DNA of 64,000 nt from Diplolepis rosae (lineage: Eukaryota > Arthropoda > Insecta > Hymenoptera > Diplolepididae). Below the pieces are notes generated by a model. It searched no databases, was not told the origin of the DNA, and was given only the letters and a program-made list of their open reading frames with translations. Location of the stretch: assembly GCA_030998225.1 (NCBI GenBank), contig JAPYXD010000714.1, positions 6,882,001 through 6,946,000 of the forward strand, in the 5' to 3' direction. Positions within the stretch are counted from its first letter, which is position 1; each line of letters opens with the position of its first letter. Position numbers and translations under genes: made by a program. Shown here piece after piece: positions 27,908 through 39,045 of the stretch.

Positions 27908-28529
27908 TTAAAAAATTGATATTAAGAGAATTACATACATAAAATTATGATAAAATAAAATTAGAATTAAAGTCAAAATAGGAATTTTGAAAAAATTATA
28001 ATCATAATGGAAATTAAAAAGTCGATAAAGTAAATTAGATAAAATAGAAAAATTAAGAATACCTTAGTAATTAGGAGAACGGAGAAACATCATAACAATT
28101 GTAGAATCAAAAAGTCAAAGGTTCAAAACCATTGTCAGAAAATAGAAATTCGTCAAAGTTGATAAAATTTGGATAGTTGAACCTTCAATAGTTTGTTTTT
28201 CGTGATTCGTAGAAACATATAATGGTCTGACAAACTAGTACCATCCATTCCATCTTGTAGATTTAAAAAAAAAAACTGTAGTATGTTAAGATAGAAAATG
28301 TCGTACATTAAAAAATACGAAGAAAAGAAAGGAAAGGGGGGGAGAGTAAGATGTTCGGCAATCTCCTGCCTTTGAGAAAGACTATTCTACTAAGGTGAAT
28401 AGGTATAGCAATAAGGAAAGTATAAGAATTAATAGAGTTCGGAGGGCGGAGGGGGAAATTATCAACCAGTATCATATTAACATTTAAAATCACGTAGTAA
28501 GAAAATCGATATTTAGAAATATCTGAGAT

Positions 28530-28706
28530 AAGAGGAAAATATGATTCACTGAGGTTGTCACAATGAATAATTTTATTGAGACTATTATCTTTTTCTTTTT
28601 TTATATATATCATTTCTGCAATCAATCTTTTCAATAAGTTATTTTCTTTGTGTATTATTTGAGTTTTGTTCCAGTTAAGTGTTTTTACTCCGAATTGAAG
28701 AAACAA
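28530..28706 (-). pseudogene. GIY-YIG endonuclease C-terminal fragment (Penelope-like)
   Basis: The first 60 or so residues of a 132-residue open frame contain a basic/acidic helix of the form IIHKENNLLKRLIAEMIYIK followed by a short NL..Y motif. This matches the end of the GIY-YIG domain in Penelope-like retroelements, whose last helix carries a catalytic glutamate. The GIY-YIG signature itself and all of the RT are missing. The rest of the frame (to 28,308) has no recognisable features. Confidence 0.5.
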
Positions 28707-29316
28707 AATTAATAAAACGATTTCCTAAATTTGAATAAAACTTTTTCCTGGGTGAACTAATTGATAATGTAGTTATTCCCAACCAGTTGTATAGTGAAAA
28801 CTTTGCTTCAGTTATCCGGGCAAACTTGTTACCAATATTTTTATAGAAATAGAAACATTTTACGAGTGAAAATTTTCACAGTTCTATCCATTGCAATTTT
28901 GTGCATTGTAAAAGTAACGTTTAATTGTATGCAACAAGAAATAAAAATAATGTGTTTGTGAAACATAGTTATATCTGTGGTAGAATCTTTGAATCATCAA
29001 TTTTTACTACATACTAATCACAAACGCAGGTATCCTTTAGATAGTTGAGTTTTGTTTTTCACTTTTTAAAGTTTAATATCGAAAAAAAATGTATTGAATT
29101 GAAAAAATTGTGTTTTCTTATGTAAGAGTTTGATGACCATTTGGTGTTAAGCTTTTTTGTTTATTGCAATAATAGTCTTGTTCGGAGCTTCATGCAGGAA
29201 AAATTTATTATTTAAAAATTTTAAATGCTGCTGATTTTATATTCATAATTTGAATAATTGAAAATGGGACAATAAAAAAATTAGGTGTTGTTAATTTTTG
29301 TGATATTTTGATATTT
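28707..29316. other. AT-rich stretch without recognisable features
   Basis: No coding frame with a known motif and no repeat is evident. Some minus-strand frames are open near 28,720-28,870, but the translation has no recognisable domain. Confidence 0.5.
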
Positions 29317-29412
29317 TAGAGGAATGTCACGTTAATTATGCCGCGTCATCAAGACTTTACGCTGAACGGTTTCCAGACAGAAGACATCTTACTAATTTAA
29401 CAAAAAATGAAT
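29317..29412 (+). pseudogene. Possible DUF4817-type helix-turn-helix fragment
   Basis: A short plus-strand frame reads ...SSRLYAERFPDRRHLTN..., matching the LY.ERFP.RRHP-like core of the DUF4817 DNA-binding domain that is widespread in insect transposon-derived proteins. It runs into a stop shortly after, within a (GAAT)n tract at 29,407-29,424. Only about 30 residues survive, so the call is tentative. Confidence 0.35.
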
Positions 29413-29764
29413 GAATGAATGAATATGATAGGGCTATTTCCGTTTGTTTAGATATTATGATTTTCTGTAAATAACCGTGCGACAATTCAGCCGCTTCTCT
29501 ACTATATACGATCTGCAGCTCTAAAGAATTATAATTTCTTTTTAGAAAAATTAGGTTTTTTACATTCTTATACAATATTATTTGTTTTTAATTCAAATAC
29601 ATACTATTCATGTTTTTAAAAGTCTTTTCCTATGCAGCAGTAATTCACCCCGTTATAATTAGCAGCCTACTTCAATATGTCTATGGTTAAAATTCATTTA
29701 CTTTTGCAAAAAAATTTCATCTTGGATTTTAAAACAAAATAATACGTTACTTATAACATTTCAG

Positions 29765-29899
29765 AGGAATGAAAGGCAAGAGAGACAACAACGGGAATTA
29801 ACAAGAATTGCTTCTACAGAAATTGGATTTAACAGTGACAAAGGATTGTCGAACATATCTAAAAACCATTCTGCTACTAACAATTTTTCTTACTCCAAG
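29765..29899 (+). CDS. Exon: putative II-III linker of a T-type calcium channel alpha-1
   Basis: A 135-bp exon (45 codons) bounded by a TTTCAG acceptor and an AAG/GTAATT donor, with phase 0 at both ends. The peptide is charged and hydrophilic (RNERQERQQRELTRIASTE, later SNISKNHSATNN), as expected for a cytoplasmic linker. Its phase 0 donor matches the phase 0 acceptor of the exon at 45,838, which itself joins the domain III exon. Assignment to the channel rests on this phase match, the shared strand and the linker-like composition, not on a recognised domain. The intron to the next exon would be about 16 kb and is full of transposons. It may instead belong to another gene. Confidence 0.5.
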
Positions 29900-30319
29900 G
29901 TAATTTATATTTTTTTACAGTATAATTTATACACATACGAATATATGTTGATAAAAATGTTTAAGAATTGCACAGATCATATTCGAAGGCTTGTACTTTC
30001 TTTAAACATTTTTTACGTATTTCAATCCTACTATTATATTTGTGGCAATACGTATTTTTGCCTTGTACAGACTGCTGCATCCAATCTGGTGGAAAGTTTT
30101 GCCAGTCAGCTTTGGCCAATCAAAATCATATTGAAAACCGATCCAAACTTACCACGTAAATGCATGTTGAGCTTTACTCACATCTCATCCAACTCACTAT
30201 TGGAAGTTAATTTCGAGTACAGGCGATGATTTTTCAGCTTTAGTATCAGGCAATGAGAATAGGGACGCTTCTTTGTCTTTTTTAAAACAAGCCAACACCC
30301 TCTGACAGTTTAAAATATA

Positions 30320-30350
30320 CAGTGGTTGATCAAATTATTATAATCACTAA
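30320..30350 (+). mobile_element. Tc1-like terminal repeat (solo end)
   Basis: A TA dinucleotide (30,318-30,319) is followed by CAGTGGTTGATCAAATTATT, typical of the inverted terminal repeats of Tc1-like transposons. I did not find the matching end in the window, nor a transposase reading from it, so this is a truncated or rearranged copy. Confidence 0.5.
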
Positions 30351-30386
30351 CAATATTCACAGAAACTGCACTTGAGCCAAGTACAA

Positions 30387-30415
30387 ACGAGAGGGCAACT
30401 ATATGACCCTCTCGT
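30387..30415. other. Perfect 9-bp hairpin
   Basis: ACGAGAGGG (30,387-30,395) is the exact reverse complement of CCCTCTCGT (30,407-30,415), with an 11-base loop. It lies about 40 bp inside the Tc1-like end and may be a subterminal structure of that element. Confidence 0.6.
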
Positions 30416-30764
30416 GTAATATAATTGCAAAGAATTCCACGTAGAGATTTGCAAAATTGACTAAATCGACCTAACGGATTCACTTTTTATTCCCTAGAAT
30501 GAAGGGGAAGAAAAGTTTCACTGTTGTATACCCCAAATTTGGTACAAAGATGGTAATTTATTTATAAAATCACAGAAAAATCATCATTTTGTAAAAATTG
30601 TATCCATCCCGCAGATTTAAGCATTCAAGCGCCTGAAGTAGTGTGCGTTCCACGCAGAGGGAAACGGCGTGACCGATAGATCCACTGGAACTTTTTCTAC
30701 AACAAAAAAGTGTTGACAAATATTTGAGATAATTGCATTCATATTCTATCACTCTTTGGAAGAT

Positions 30765-31040
30765 TGGATAAGGGTTCCGCCAATTTTGCGTAGTCCTTTA
30801 TAAACCTCCTGTCATATTCCGAAAGGCCTGTGAATGGGCGAACAGCCTAGACTATCTTTGTTCGTGGGAACTTCCTGATCGCTGCTATTTAGGCGGGATT
30901 ATATTTGACTTCGTCGCAACCGATTATGTCACCTGAGTAAGCTACTCCAGTCCATGGGAACTTGAACTTGTCCGGCTGAAGTTTTAGGTGCGCTTCTGTT
31001 AGCCTATTAAACATGTGGATCATGTGCTTCTGAAGTTTCC
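30765..31040 (-). pseudogene. Ty3/Gypsy reverse-transcriptase fragment
   Basis: Minus-strand translation gives the conserved end of Gypsy RT: a HMIHMFNRLTEAHLKLQPDK-like stretch, then VAYSGDIIG, then KYNP followed by a stop, then IAAIRKFPR and later SEYDRRFIKDYAKLAEPLSN. These correspond to the thumb and connection region after the active site. At least two in-frame stops are present, and neither the catalytic aspartates nor an RNase H is found. It is a dead fragment. Confidence 0.8.
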
Positions 31041-32840
31041 AAATGACTAACGTCTAGGAGGCGTTTGAAAGTAATTGAAGCATTTCAAATCATACACTGA
31101 AAAATACTGGGCATTTCCAAGTGATCTAAAATGTTTGTGATACTACTCAAGAGGTGGGCATGCACGAGTTTGCAAATGTTCTTGTCTCAAATGAAGTCTT
31201 CTTAGAATTCGATCCGGCCAAAATGGGATACTATTTATTACGGCATGAAATTCGATTAATGTCTTCAAAATCAAATATTGTCGTGTTTATGAAGGCTACT
31301 GTAGTGGGCACTGTCGAAATTGTTGGTGCAGAGATGTCGCATTATGGGGTCTAGGAACTGTGGTCGCAACTTCATTTTTTACCCTTTCTATCATTTCTGG
31401 CTCAGTCCCCTGCCTTGTTGTTTAGTTATGTCCTAGTGCCAATAAAAAGGGTGAATTTGAAACTAGTAAGGATTTCAGATTTAGAAGGCATGAAAAGTTG
31501 ATGTTATTCCGAAGTTGACTCAGTCTCTGATTCTGAATTTAAAATGATACTTCTGCATCAGACTTCGTTTTCAGAAGTACTTGTGTTTATAGTACTCCCT
31601 ACGTGGGGTTGGTTAATCTCACGAAAGTGATGATTTACTTCTCTGAAGGCTTGTCTTCTGTGTTTAAGAGCCTTGCCAATATCTAAATATATTGCTGTGA
31701 GATGAACGACAATAGGCACGATTTCTTGTGCAGGCACTTCGGACTGTCGAAAGAGTGGAACCACACCCAAAAGAGTTGCTCTTGTAGTACAGAATACTAG
31801 ATTTCGATAAATTGGTGAATGAGTGGGAGTATACAGATTTTTTCTCCTGGAAGGACATTTTTGGGGAGATTTCAGAAGTGTAGGATCTTTTTACAGGGCA
31901 TAGAGCACAGATTACGCGACTTCTCAACGTGGCTAACAGAGTCTATGACATAACGCACGTATTACAGAAGGGACGAATTTTAGAAGAATTCAAATCAGAA
32001 AGTTTCTAACGTGCATTAATGTCTCTTCTGTTCTATAAACAGGGGGAATAATCAATTCGATAGCTTAACGGTGACAACAAAGTCTGTTAATTGACGAACG
32101 TGCTTCAGAGTGAGAGAACCAATAGAATTTTGATTGTATCATAACTCAATCGAAATTCTGTTATATTATTCTCCTTCAACTGGTTTATGACAAAAATAAC
32201 AAAAAATAAGGGATTTTGAGAACATGCATCTATTTTTAGACCTAAGGTTAACAGTAAAATAAGTTTCTATAATAATAAAATAATAAATGAATAAAAAATT
32301 ATAAATACACAAAACTGTATATATATAATAAATGGACAATATTCATATGGCAAAAATCGGGGCACAAATAAAACTTTCTTATTTGAAAGTAGACAGTCCT
32401 TGAGACTCTTGTCTTGCCTGCTGGAATTACTCCAGGTTGATTTATGCTTGAATCAGGGAAAGTTACCTTAACTACATTCAACTTCCTGTCAAATTTTTCT
32501 TCTGGTAGTCTGCCTTCAAGATATCTATGTATGTATAATATACATAATATAATGCAATACATAATATGTAATATTATTCCAAACCACACTTCTTCTTTTT
32601 GACTTCATATTTATTGAAAACGAATATTGGATGACACTTAACAGTTCGGCCTATAAAATTGACTACTGGTTTAAGCAAAGTGACGATGGATGTCATGGTC
32701 TGAAAGTCACTGTTTTAAGCAGATTAAGCAGAGTAACGATTTCGATAATAGTCTCAAAGTTACTAAATATTTATCAAATAGCTGGTGTACTTATAGACAT
32801 TTTTCTGGTCGATAGTGTTCTGGCATTTATGAAAACAAGG
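31041..32840. other. Unassigned stretch, probably retroelement debris
   Basis: Short open frames occur (plus 31,154-31,354; minus 31,558-31,770, 31,664-31,927 and 32,299-32,589) without recognisable motifs. Position upstream of the Gypsy RT fragment on the minus strand would suit gag or protease remains, but no zinc knuckle or DTG motif is visible. Confidence 0.4.
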
Positions 32841-32844
32841 TTAA

Positions 32845-33307
32845 TCGGAGTATTTGGTTGGATTTCAAAGGTATTAATTATTTTGAGCTGCTCCCACTGA
32901 ACCAAACTATCAATTAGAATGTCTACTGTCGACAGCTAATGATATGGGACAAAGAAATCAAGGAAAAGCGGCCAGAACTGGAATTTGGTAAATGCGTCAT
33001 CTTCCATAAAGATAACGCAAAGATACATACATCTTTGGTCATTAGCAAAAAATTATTGGAGTTAGGCTGGGATGTGATGCCTCGTCCACCGTATAGACCT
33101 GACCTTGCACCATCCGATAATCATTTATTCCGTTCACTTCAAAACCATTTGAATGGAAACAAATTTGATTCAAATGAGGCTGTTAAAGATGAGTTGATTC
33201 AGTTTTTTGCTTCTAAGAATCAAACTTTCTACGAAAGAGGGATTATGAAGCTGGCTGGAAGATGGCAAAAGGACATCGAAAAAAATGGTCAATACATAAT
33301 TGATTAA
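32845..33307 (+). pseudogene. mariner transposase C-terminal fragment
   Basis: The frame gives the mariner pattern: a degenerate WWD..G-like start, ELLPLNQTIN, one in-frame stop, then YCRQL..W, IFHKDNA, and PPYRPDLAPSDNH. The two later catalytic aspartates are separated by 34 residues (DD34D spacing), and the C-terminal GRWQKDIEKNGQYI motif ends the frame. The N-terminal helix-turn-helix and first catalytic aspartate are missing. It differs clearly from the second mariner at 37,845, so these are two separate families. Non-functional. Confidence 0.88.
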
Positions 33308-34222
33308 TGTTTGTTTTTTATGTTAATAAACTTGCTTTGAAAATCATTAAAAAAAACGAAATGACTTTGTTGCCAGCCCAATACGTTGATGAGAATGTGA
33401 GGAATCGCAAGGACTCCGACTTTTTGTCAATATTATTGTCACCGACGGATTTTTGGAATCGGGCGGTGCCCGGAAGCCAAAAGAGAACAAATGCTAGGCG
33501 CAACTAATCGTTTCTTTTCTCAGTTGAGTTCAGATTTTTTCCCTTGCACGGTCACAAACGCATTCATAGTGAGGATACAAATTTTTAAGATCATCGTTTT
33601 ATCAGAGAGTTTATTTTCAAAGCACAATTTACATAATTCGAAAAAAAATAAAACATTGTTGTAATCCATACAAAAACAAAAACCGTAAGTGATTATTAAG
33701 TGATTTTTCACTACTAGATACAAATTAAAATAAAGTAAAATAATCACTTCTTATCACTTTTTGATAATAATGTTCTCGAGAAAGTAGACAGTATTCATCA
33801 CTAGTGGAAGTTGCCTTCGACGCCGTTGATCAAAGATCGTAATTCCACGTGCATCACTTCACACAAAAATTCGCATGTAGGGAAATTTGTGAGGGCACAC
33901 CTTAATCATATACCTTAAATTTTCAAAATACTTGGGGCTATCACTATGAATTTTTTCAGATTATTCAAAATTGGAGTTTTAAAAAAAAATCAATTTGTTT
34001 AAAAAAAAAGTTTTTTGTTATTATCTTTGTAGTAAACATTTTTCCGAAAAATGTTACTATTACGTCCATTTGATTATACGTTTTTGTAATTTTTTTCAGA
34101 ATTTTTCCTTGTTTCAGTTTTTAAATAATTGAAAAGCAACAAAAACCTAATATTTTTCTGTTCATCCCATAGCTTTTTAGATAATGCATGAAAAAATCTG
34201 AAATTTTGGGTTTGTTCATTAA
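33308..34222. other. AT-rich spacer, nothing recognised
   Basis: Short open frames on both strands at 33,307-33,750 have no recognisable motifs. Homopolymer A/T runs near 33,980-34,020 are the only notable feature. Confidence 0.5.
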
Positions 34223-34225
34223 TTA

Positions 34226-34728
34226 CACAGGCACACAAAAAAAACCAAGTCTCTGATATTTGAACGCGACACATATGTTCCCATGTAATTTGATCCGCTG
34301 ATCACGAATCCGCGGTCCAATTGACCCCATGACATCTGGGTCAAGGGCATTTGAAGGTCAAAATTGAACACACACATTTGAGTTGAAAAAAATGACTAAT
34401 CTTTATGTTTTTTGGGTCGCTGAATAATAATTCGAGGTCGGTTTGACCTCAAGTAGTAAAGGTCAAGGTCATTTGAAGGTCAAACGTGTTTATTTTGGAA
34501 ATAATGCATTTTTGACTGCAGATTCTGAAAGAACGGAAAATTTTACGTCCAAAACTGTATTTTTTAATTTTTTTAATATGATCCAAAGGTCATTTCAAGG
34601 TCATTATAAGTGGTGATGTGGAGAATCAATTTAATCACTGCAAAAATACGAAAATATGATTTCCTTTACCTAAACTAGTGTGGTAATATATTTTGGTGGT
34701 TGCTGGATCAGAATACGAGGTCTTTTTG
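34226..34728 (+). repeat. Left long terminal inverted repeat
   Basis: Reverse complement of 37,117-37,618. It contains repeated AGGTCAAGG.CATTTGAAGGTCAA boxes (near 34,352 and 34,468), which may be transposase-binding repeats. The inner limit is approximate because similarity fades after GAATACGAGGT near 34,725. Confidence 0.82.
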
Positions 34729-34947
34729 ACCCCATCACACCTGGGTCAAGGGCATTTGAAGGTCGAAATTGGGAAAAATATCGTTTTAGTGGAATAAACT
34801 ACTTATCATTATGTTTTTTGGTTCGCTGAATTCGAATTTGAGGTCGGTTTGATCTCAAGCTGTGTAGGTCAAGGTCATTTTAAGGTCAAACTTGTTTATT
34901 TTGAAAAGAAACTGCATTTTTGACTCCAGATTCTGAAAGAACGGAGT
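34729..34947 (+). repeat. Second partial copy of the TIR repeat unit (left side only)
   Basis: Just inside the left terminal repeat, the same unit recurs in direct orientation: GGGTCAAGGGCATTTGAAGGTC, TTATGTTTTTTGG.TCGCTGAAT, and GATTCTGAAAGAACGGA appear in the same order as in 34,340-34,540. The right side has no counterpart, so the element is asymmetric. Confidence 0.75.
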
Positions 34948-35073
34948 AGTATCTATCAGTAATACCTATCTTGTGTCAGCACCCAGGGCACCTCCACGTG
35001 GTGACGGCGGAAACGGCTTTGTTTTTCTTGTTTGTTTTCCGGCTAAGCCCTGGGGTGAAGGCATGACGCCGTC

Positions 35074-36946
35074 ATGGCTGGCACAGGAAAGTCTACGATG
35101 CAGGGTCTTGGATGCCCAGTATCGGCGGTTGGTCAGGGTGAGCAAGCGGGCCCGCAATCATCGTCATCAAGTGACCGCAGCTCTTTACTAGTTGGTGACT
35201 TGGCTAATAAGGAGTATGATGCTACAAGAAGAATTGAAGATGCTGCAAGCCACTTTTGTGGCACTGATAAAAATATTTTTTGTTACGTTTGCGGGAAATA
35301 TGAAGTAAGCAAATATCGTAGGTCAATGAATAAAAAATGTACAGATATATATGAGAAATGTTATAAAAAAGAACTTTCTGTTCAAAATTCAACGTTTGCT
35401 CCAGAAACTATTTGCTGCTCTTGTTTTAATATGCTTATCCGATGGGATAAAACCAGAAATGATAAAATTTTGAAATATACTTCACCAGTAATATGGTCAA
35501 TACCTGAATCCGAAAAAGATTGTTATTTTTGCAATACCAATGTTAAAGGATTCAACGTTAAAACAAAGTCACAGATATCATACGCACTAGTATCTTCCGT
35601 TGTACCAGCAAAATCTAGGGTAGAGTGTGCTGACGAAAAAATGGATACGAGTCCATCAATGAATGAAGCTTCAACGAGTAAAGAAACTGATAGGGAGGAA
35701 TGGTTTGACAGTGTAGAAGAATCTCTCGATAGCTCCGACCAAGATGATCATGAAGAAGAATATGTTCCAAAATTGGAGGGAGGAAAAAAATAAACCTGTA
35801 AAACTATTCAATCAAGAAAGTTTAAGTAATTTTATCAGGGATATGGGGCTTCCTAAAGATGCTTCTGAATACATGGCCGCTGTGTTGAAAAATCGAGGAA
35901 TGCTTGAACGGGGAACGAAGTCATCAGTCTACAGAAATAGAGAAAAACAATTCCGTCAATATTTCAAGAAAGACGAAGAAGGCACTCTGGTATATTGCAC
36001 AGATGTTTTAGGTTTGATGAACGAAATGAAAGAAGGTATTTATGTTCCTGAAGAATGGAGATTGTTTATAGATTCCTCAAAACGGAGTCTGAAGGCAGTG
36101 CTTCTCAATAATGGAAATGGGTACGCAAGTCTACCTTTAGCGCACTCAACGCAATTGAAAGAAAGTTACGAAAATGTGGAATACGTATTGGATAAAATAC
36201 GATATAAAGAACATAATTGTCAGATTTGTGGCGATCTAAAAATAATAACGATTCTTCTTGGTCAACAGTCAGGATTTACAAAGTATCCCTGCTTCCTATG
36301 TTTATGGGATAGTAGAGATCGCGAAAACCATTATGTAAAAAAAAATTGGCAATCAAGAGCACAACTAGTTCCTGGAAGTTACAATATACTGAAACTGCCT
36401 TTAGTTGATCCCTCAAAAGTTTTACTTCCGCCTCTTCACATAAAACTTGGGCTGCTGAAACAGTTTGTCAAAGCGTTGGATAAAGGTGAAAAATGTTTTA
36501 AGTACTTAGTGGAGCGATTCCCTCGATTAAGTGAAGCGAAGTTGAAGGAAGGGATATTCGATGGACCTCAAATCCGTAAAATGTTTAACGATGAAAAATT
36601 CATTGATACCATGAATGACTTAGAGAAAGCTGCATGGCTCAGTTTCCGAGATGTTTGTCAGAACTTTTTGGGAAATAACAAAAGCGATGACTACAAAACT
36701 ATTGTAGCAAATATGATAAGAAACTATAAGTGTTTGGGATGTTTGATGAGTCACAAAGTTCATTTTATGGATGCTCATCTCAGCTATTTCCCTGATAACT
36801 TGGGAGATTACAGCGAAGAACAAGGGGAACGGTTCCATCAAGATCTGAAAGAGGCTGAAACTAGATGGCAAGGGAAATGGGACGTAAATATGTTGGCGGA
36901 CTACTGTTGGTTACTGAAAAGAGATCGAGTGTCAGATGATGAATAA
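35074..36946 (+). pseudogene. Transposase of long-TIR element (single frameshift)
   Basis: Two plus-strand frames overlap: 35,074-35,793 (239 codons) and 35,744-36,946 (400 codons). The shift is at a run of seven A at 35,784-35,790, so one indel, or a sequencing error, breaks an otherwise long gene. The first part has Cys/His-rich zinc-binding motifs (CYVCGKY, ETICCSCF, CYFCN) and an acidic Ser-rich linker. The second part has conserved blocks VPEEWRLFIDSSKRSLKAVL, CFLCLWDSR, LLPPLHIKLGL, FPRLSEAK, FLGNNKSDDY and LGDYSEEQGERFHQDLKEAE, ending DYCWLLKRD. These blocks recur in many unnamed arthropod proteins and are transposase-like. The start codon at 35,074 gives the longest frame but the true start is uncertain. 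Confidence 0.75.
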
Positions 36947-37116
36947 GATGACGAGAGCGCAAAAAGAATTAGAAATCCGCTACACAGATCCTTCGAAAGT
37001 AAAAGAAAGCGTTATAGAAGAAAAAACAATAGCTAAGTCTCATATTTATAGTTCTGCAGAGATTCAGTTCTTTTTTTACCTTGATGGGGCGACCCTTATC
37101 TTGTCCTTGAGGAGAC

Positions 37117-37618
37117 AGACGAACCTTGTATTCTGGTTCAACGATCACCAAAATATATTACCGCAATAGTTTAGGTGAAGGGAACCATATTTTCGTATTT
37201 TTGCAGTGATTAAATTGATTCTCCACATCACCACTTATAATGACCTTGAAATGACCCTTGGATCATATTAAAAAAATTTTAAAATAAAGTGTGGGACGTA
37301 ATATTGTTCGGTCTTTCAGAATCTGCAGTCAAAAATGCATTATTTCCAAAATAAACACGTTTGACCTTCAAATGACCTTGACCTTTACTACTTGAGGTCA
37401 AACCGACCTCGAATTATTATTCAGCGACCCAAAAAACATAAAGATTAGTCATTTTTTTCAACTCAAATGTGTGTGTTCAATTTTGACCTTCAAATGCCCT
37501 TGACCCAGATGTCATGGGGTCAATTGGACCGCGGATTCGTGATCAGCGGATCAAATTACATGGGAACATATGTGTCGCGTTCAAATATCAGAGACTTGGT
37601 TTTTTTTGTGTGCCTGTG
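37117..37618 (-). repeat. Right long terminal inverted repeat
   Basis: Reverse complement of the left repeat, running up to GTGTGCCTGTG at 37,618. It has diverged from the left arm by point changes and small indels (for example around 37,280-37,320), so insertion is not very recent. Confidence 0.82.
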
Positions 37619-37844
37619 TTATGTTAGTCTATCAACCCTCAAAATTTCAAGTAAATCGGGAGCTTAAAGTCCTAGATATGTTCGATTTGGCATGGAACGC
37701 CCCATATACATCATACTATAGTCACCTGACAAATGAAATTATAAATCAATGCAATTCAAAAACGCAAAATATAATCTTCTACACATGTGATTTTTTTAGA
37801 TATTTGTGTTTTTTATCTTTCAAATGATATTCTTAATTTATTTA

Positions 37845-39043
37845 TTGGATCTATAACTTAATTCGTGCGGTTTGCGAAGAGATGACGTAACCGTTCCAAT
37901 ATTCCGAACATGCGTTGGAAAGCTACTTTCATTGTGCGTCTTTTGTAGTATACCATATGTCATTCATTTGAAGCGTAAACAACAATAACTTTTTTCACTC
38001 AAATATGTCGAACTTTGTGCCTAAAAAATGTTTTTGCAGGGAGTTCTTCTTCATTACTTTAATATGAATAAAACTGCTGTCGAAAGTCATCGTATTTTGG
38101 TGGAAGTTTATGGTGAACATGCTCTAGCTGGGCAGCCAAAAAAGTTTGAAGATAAAGAACTGAAAGCATTACTCGATGAAGATTGTTGCCAAACATAAGA
38201 AGAGCTCGCAGAATCTTTGGGGGTCACTCAAGCAGCCATTTCAAAACGTTTAAAAGCAGCCAGATACATTCAAAAGCAAGGAAATTGGGTTCCACATGAA
38301 CTCAAGCCGAGAAACGTTGAAAGGCGGTTTTGAATGTCCGAAATGCTGCTCGAACGCCACGAAAAGAAGTCATTTTTGCATCGGATTGTTACTGGCGATG
38401 AAAAATAGATCCATTACGACAACCTTAAGCGCAAAAAATCATATGTTAAACCCGGCCAACCAGCCAAATCAACGGCAAAGCCGAATATCCATGGTGCGAA
38501 GGTAATGCTCTGTATTTGGTGGGATCAGAAGGGTGTACTGTATTATGAGCTGCTAAAACCGGGTGAAACCATGAATGGAAAATGCTACCGAACGCAATTA
38601 ATCCGTTTGAAGAGAGCAATAGTCGAAAAACGCCCGGAATATGCCACCAGACACGAGGCAATAATTTTCCATCATGACAACGCTCGGCCCCATGTTGCTA
38701 TTCCGGTTAAGAACTATTTGGAAAACATTGTATGGGAAGTTTTACCCCACCCGCCTTATAGACCAGACCTTGCCCCTTCTGACTACCATTTGTTGCGGTC
38801 GATGCAGAACTCCCTCGCTGGATTACGGTTCACATCAGAACAGGATATCAAAAATTGGCTTGATTCATTCCTGGCCGCCAAGCCGGCGTAGTTCTTTTGG
38901 GATGGAATCCACAAATTGCCAAAAAGATGGGAAAAAGTCATAGCTTCGGATGTGCAATACTTTGAATAATACCATTGTACATGTTTTTCTTAAATAAATG
39001 TTCAAATTTCGAAAAAAACGCACGAATTAAGTTATATATCCAA
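37845..39043 (+). mobile_element. mariner element with both ends, 1,199 bp
   Basis: The left end begins TTGGATCTATAACTTAATTC and the right end is its near-exact inverted repeat (ending near 39,043). TA dinucleotides flank both sides (37,843-37,844 and 39,044-39,045), the standard mariner target duplication. Length is normal for the family. The internal gene is broken, so the copy is inactive but could be mobilised if an active relative existed. Confidence 0.92.
38005..38969 (+). pseudogene. mariner transposase (DD34D), broken
   Basis: It starts at ATG 38,005 (MSNFVPKK) and ends with a GQYFE-like C-terminus (38,969). A helix-turn-helix region (EELAESLGVTQAAISKRLK) and all three catalytic aspartates are visible: TGDEK, HHDNARPH and APSDYH, the last two separated by 34 residues. 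In-frame stops interrupt it before EELAESLG, after the RRF-like motif and right after GDEK (a stop in place of the usual Trp), and the N-terminal part is frameshifted near 38,065. It is a different subfamily from the fragment at 32,845. Confidence 0.92.
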
Positions 39044-39045
39044 TA

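Larger units (their letters stand above)
27853..28706 (-). mobile_element. Penelope-like retroelement remnant (3' part)
   Basis: The minus-strand coding remnant (28,706 to about 28,530) followed by about 620 bp of non-coding sequence and a hammerhead-like motif fits the 3' end of a Penelope-like element: GIY-YIG endonuclease, then a terminal repeat with a ribozyme. The reverse-transcriptase part is not found, so the copy is truncated. A second motif in the opposite orientation at 27,698-27,739 suggests another element end nearby, or an inverted arrangement of terminal repeats. Confidence 0.5.
34226..37618 (+). mobile_element. Long-TIR DNA transposon, 3.39 kb, nearly intact
   Basis: The left end starts CACAGGCACACAAAAAAAAC, and the right end is its reverse complement ending at 37,618. 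Both ends are flanked by TTA (34,223-34,225 and 37,619-37,621), consistent with a 3-bp target duplication. The inverted repeats are roughly 500 bp long and diverged by a few percent or more. Between them lies one coding region interrupted by a single frameshift. The transposase is of a kind common and mostly unnamed in arthropod genomes. I do not assign a superfamily; a 3-bp duplication would be compatible with Zator-like or an unclassified group. Confidence 0.85.

Noticed and set aside
30070..30229. Possible next exon after 29,899 (TACAG acceptor at 30,070)
   Set aside because: The frame reaches a stop at 30,229 without a donor or recognisable motif, and the phase-matched exon at 45,838 fits better.
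33307..33750. Short open frames on both strands after the mariner fragment
   Set aside because: No motif, AT-driven, and overlapping one another on opposite strands.
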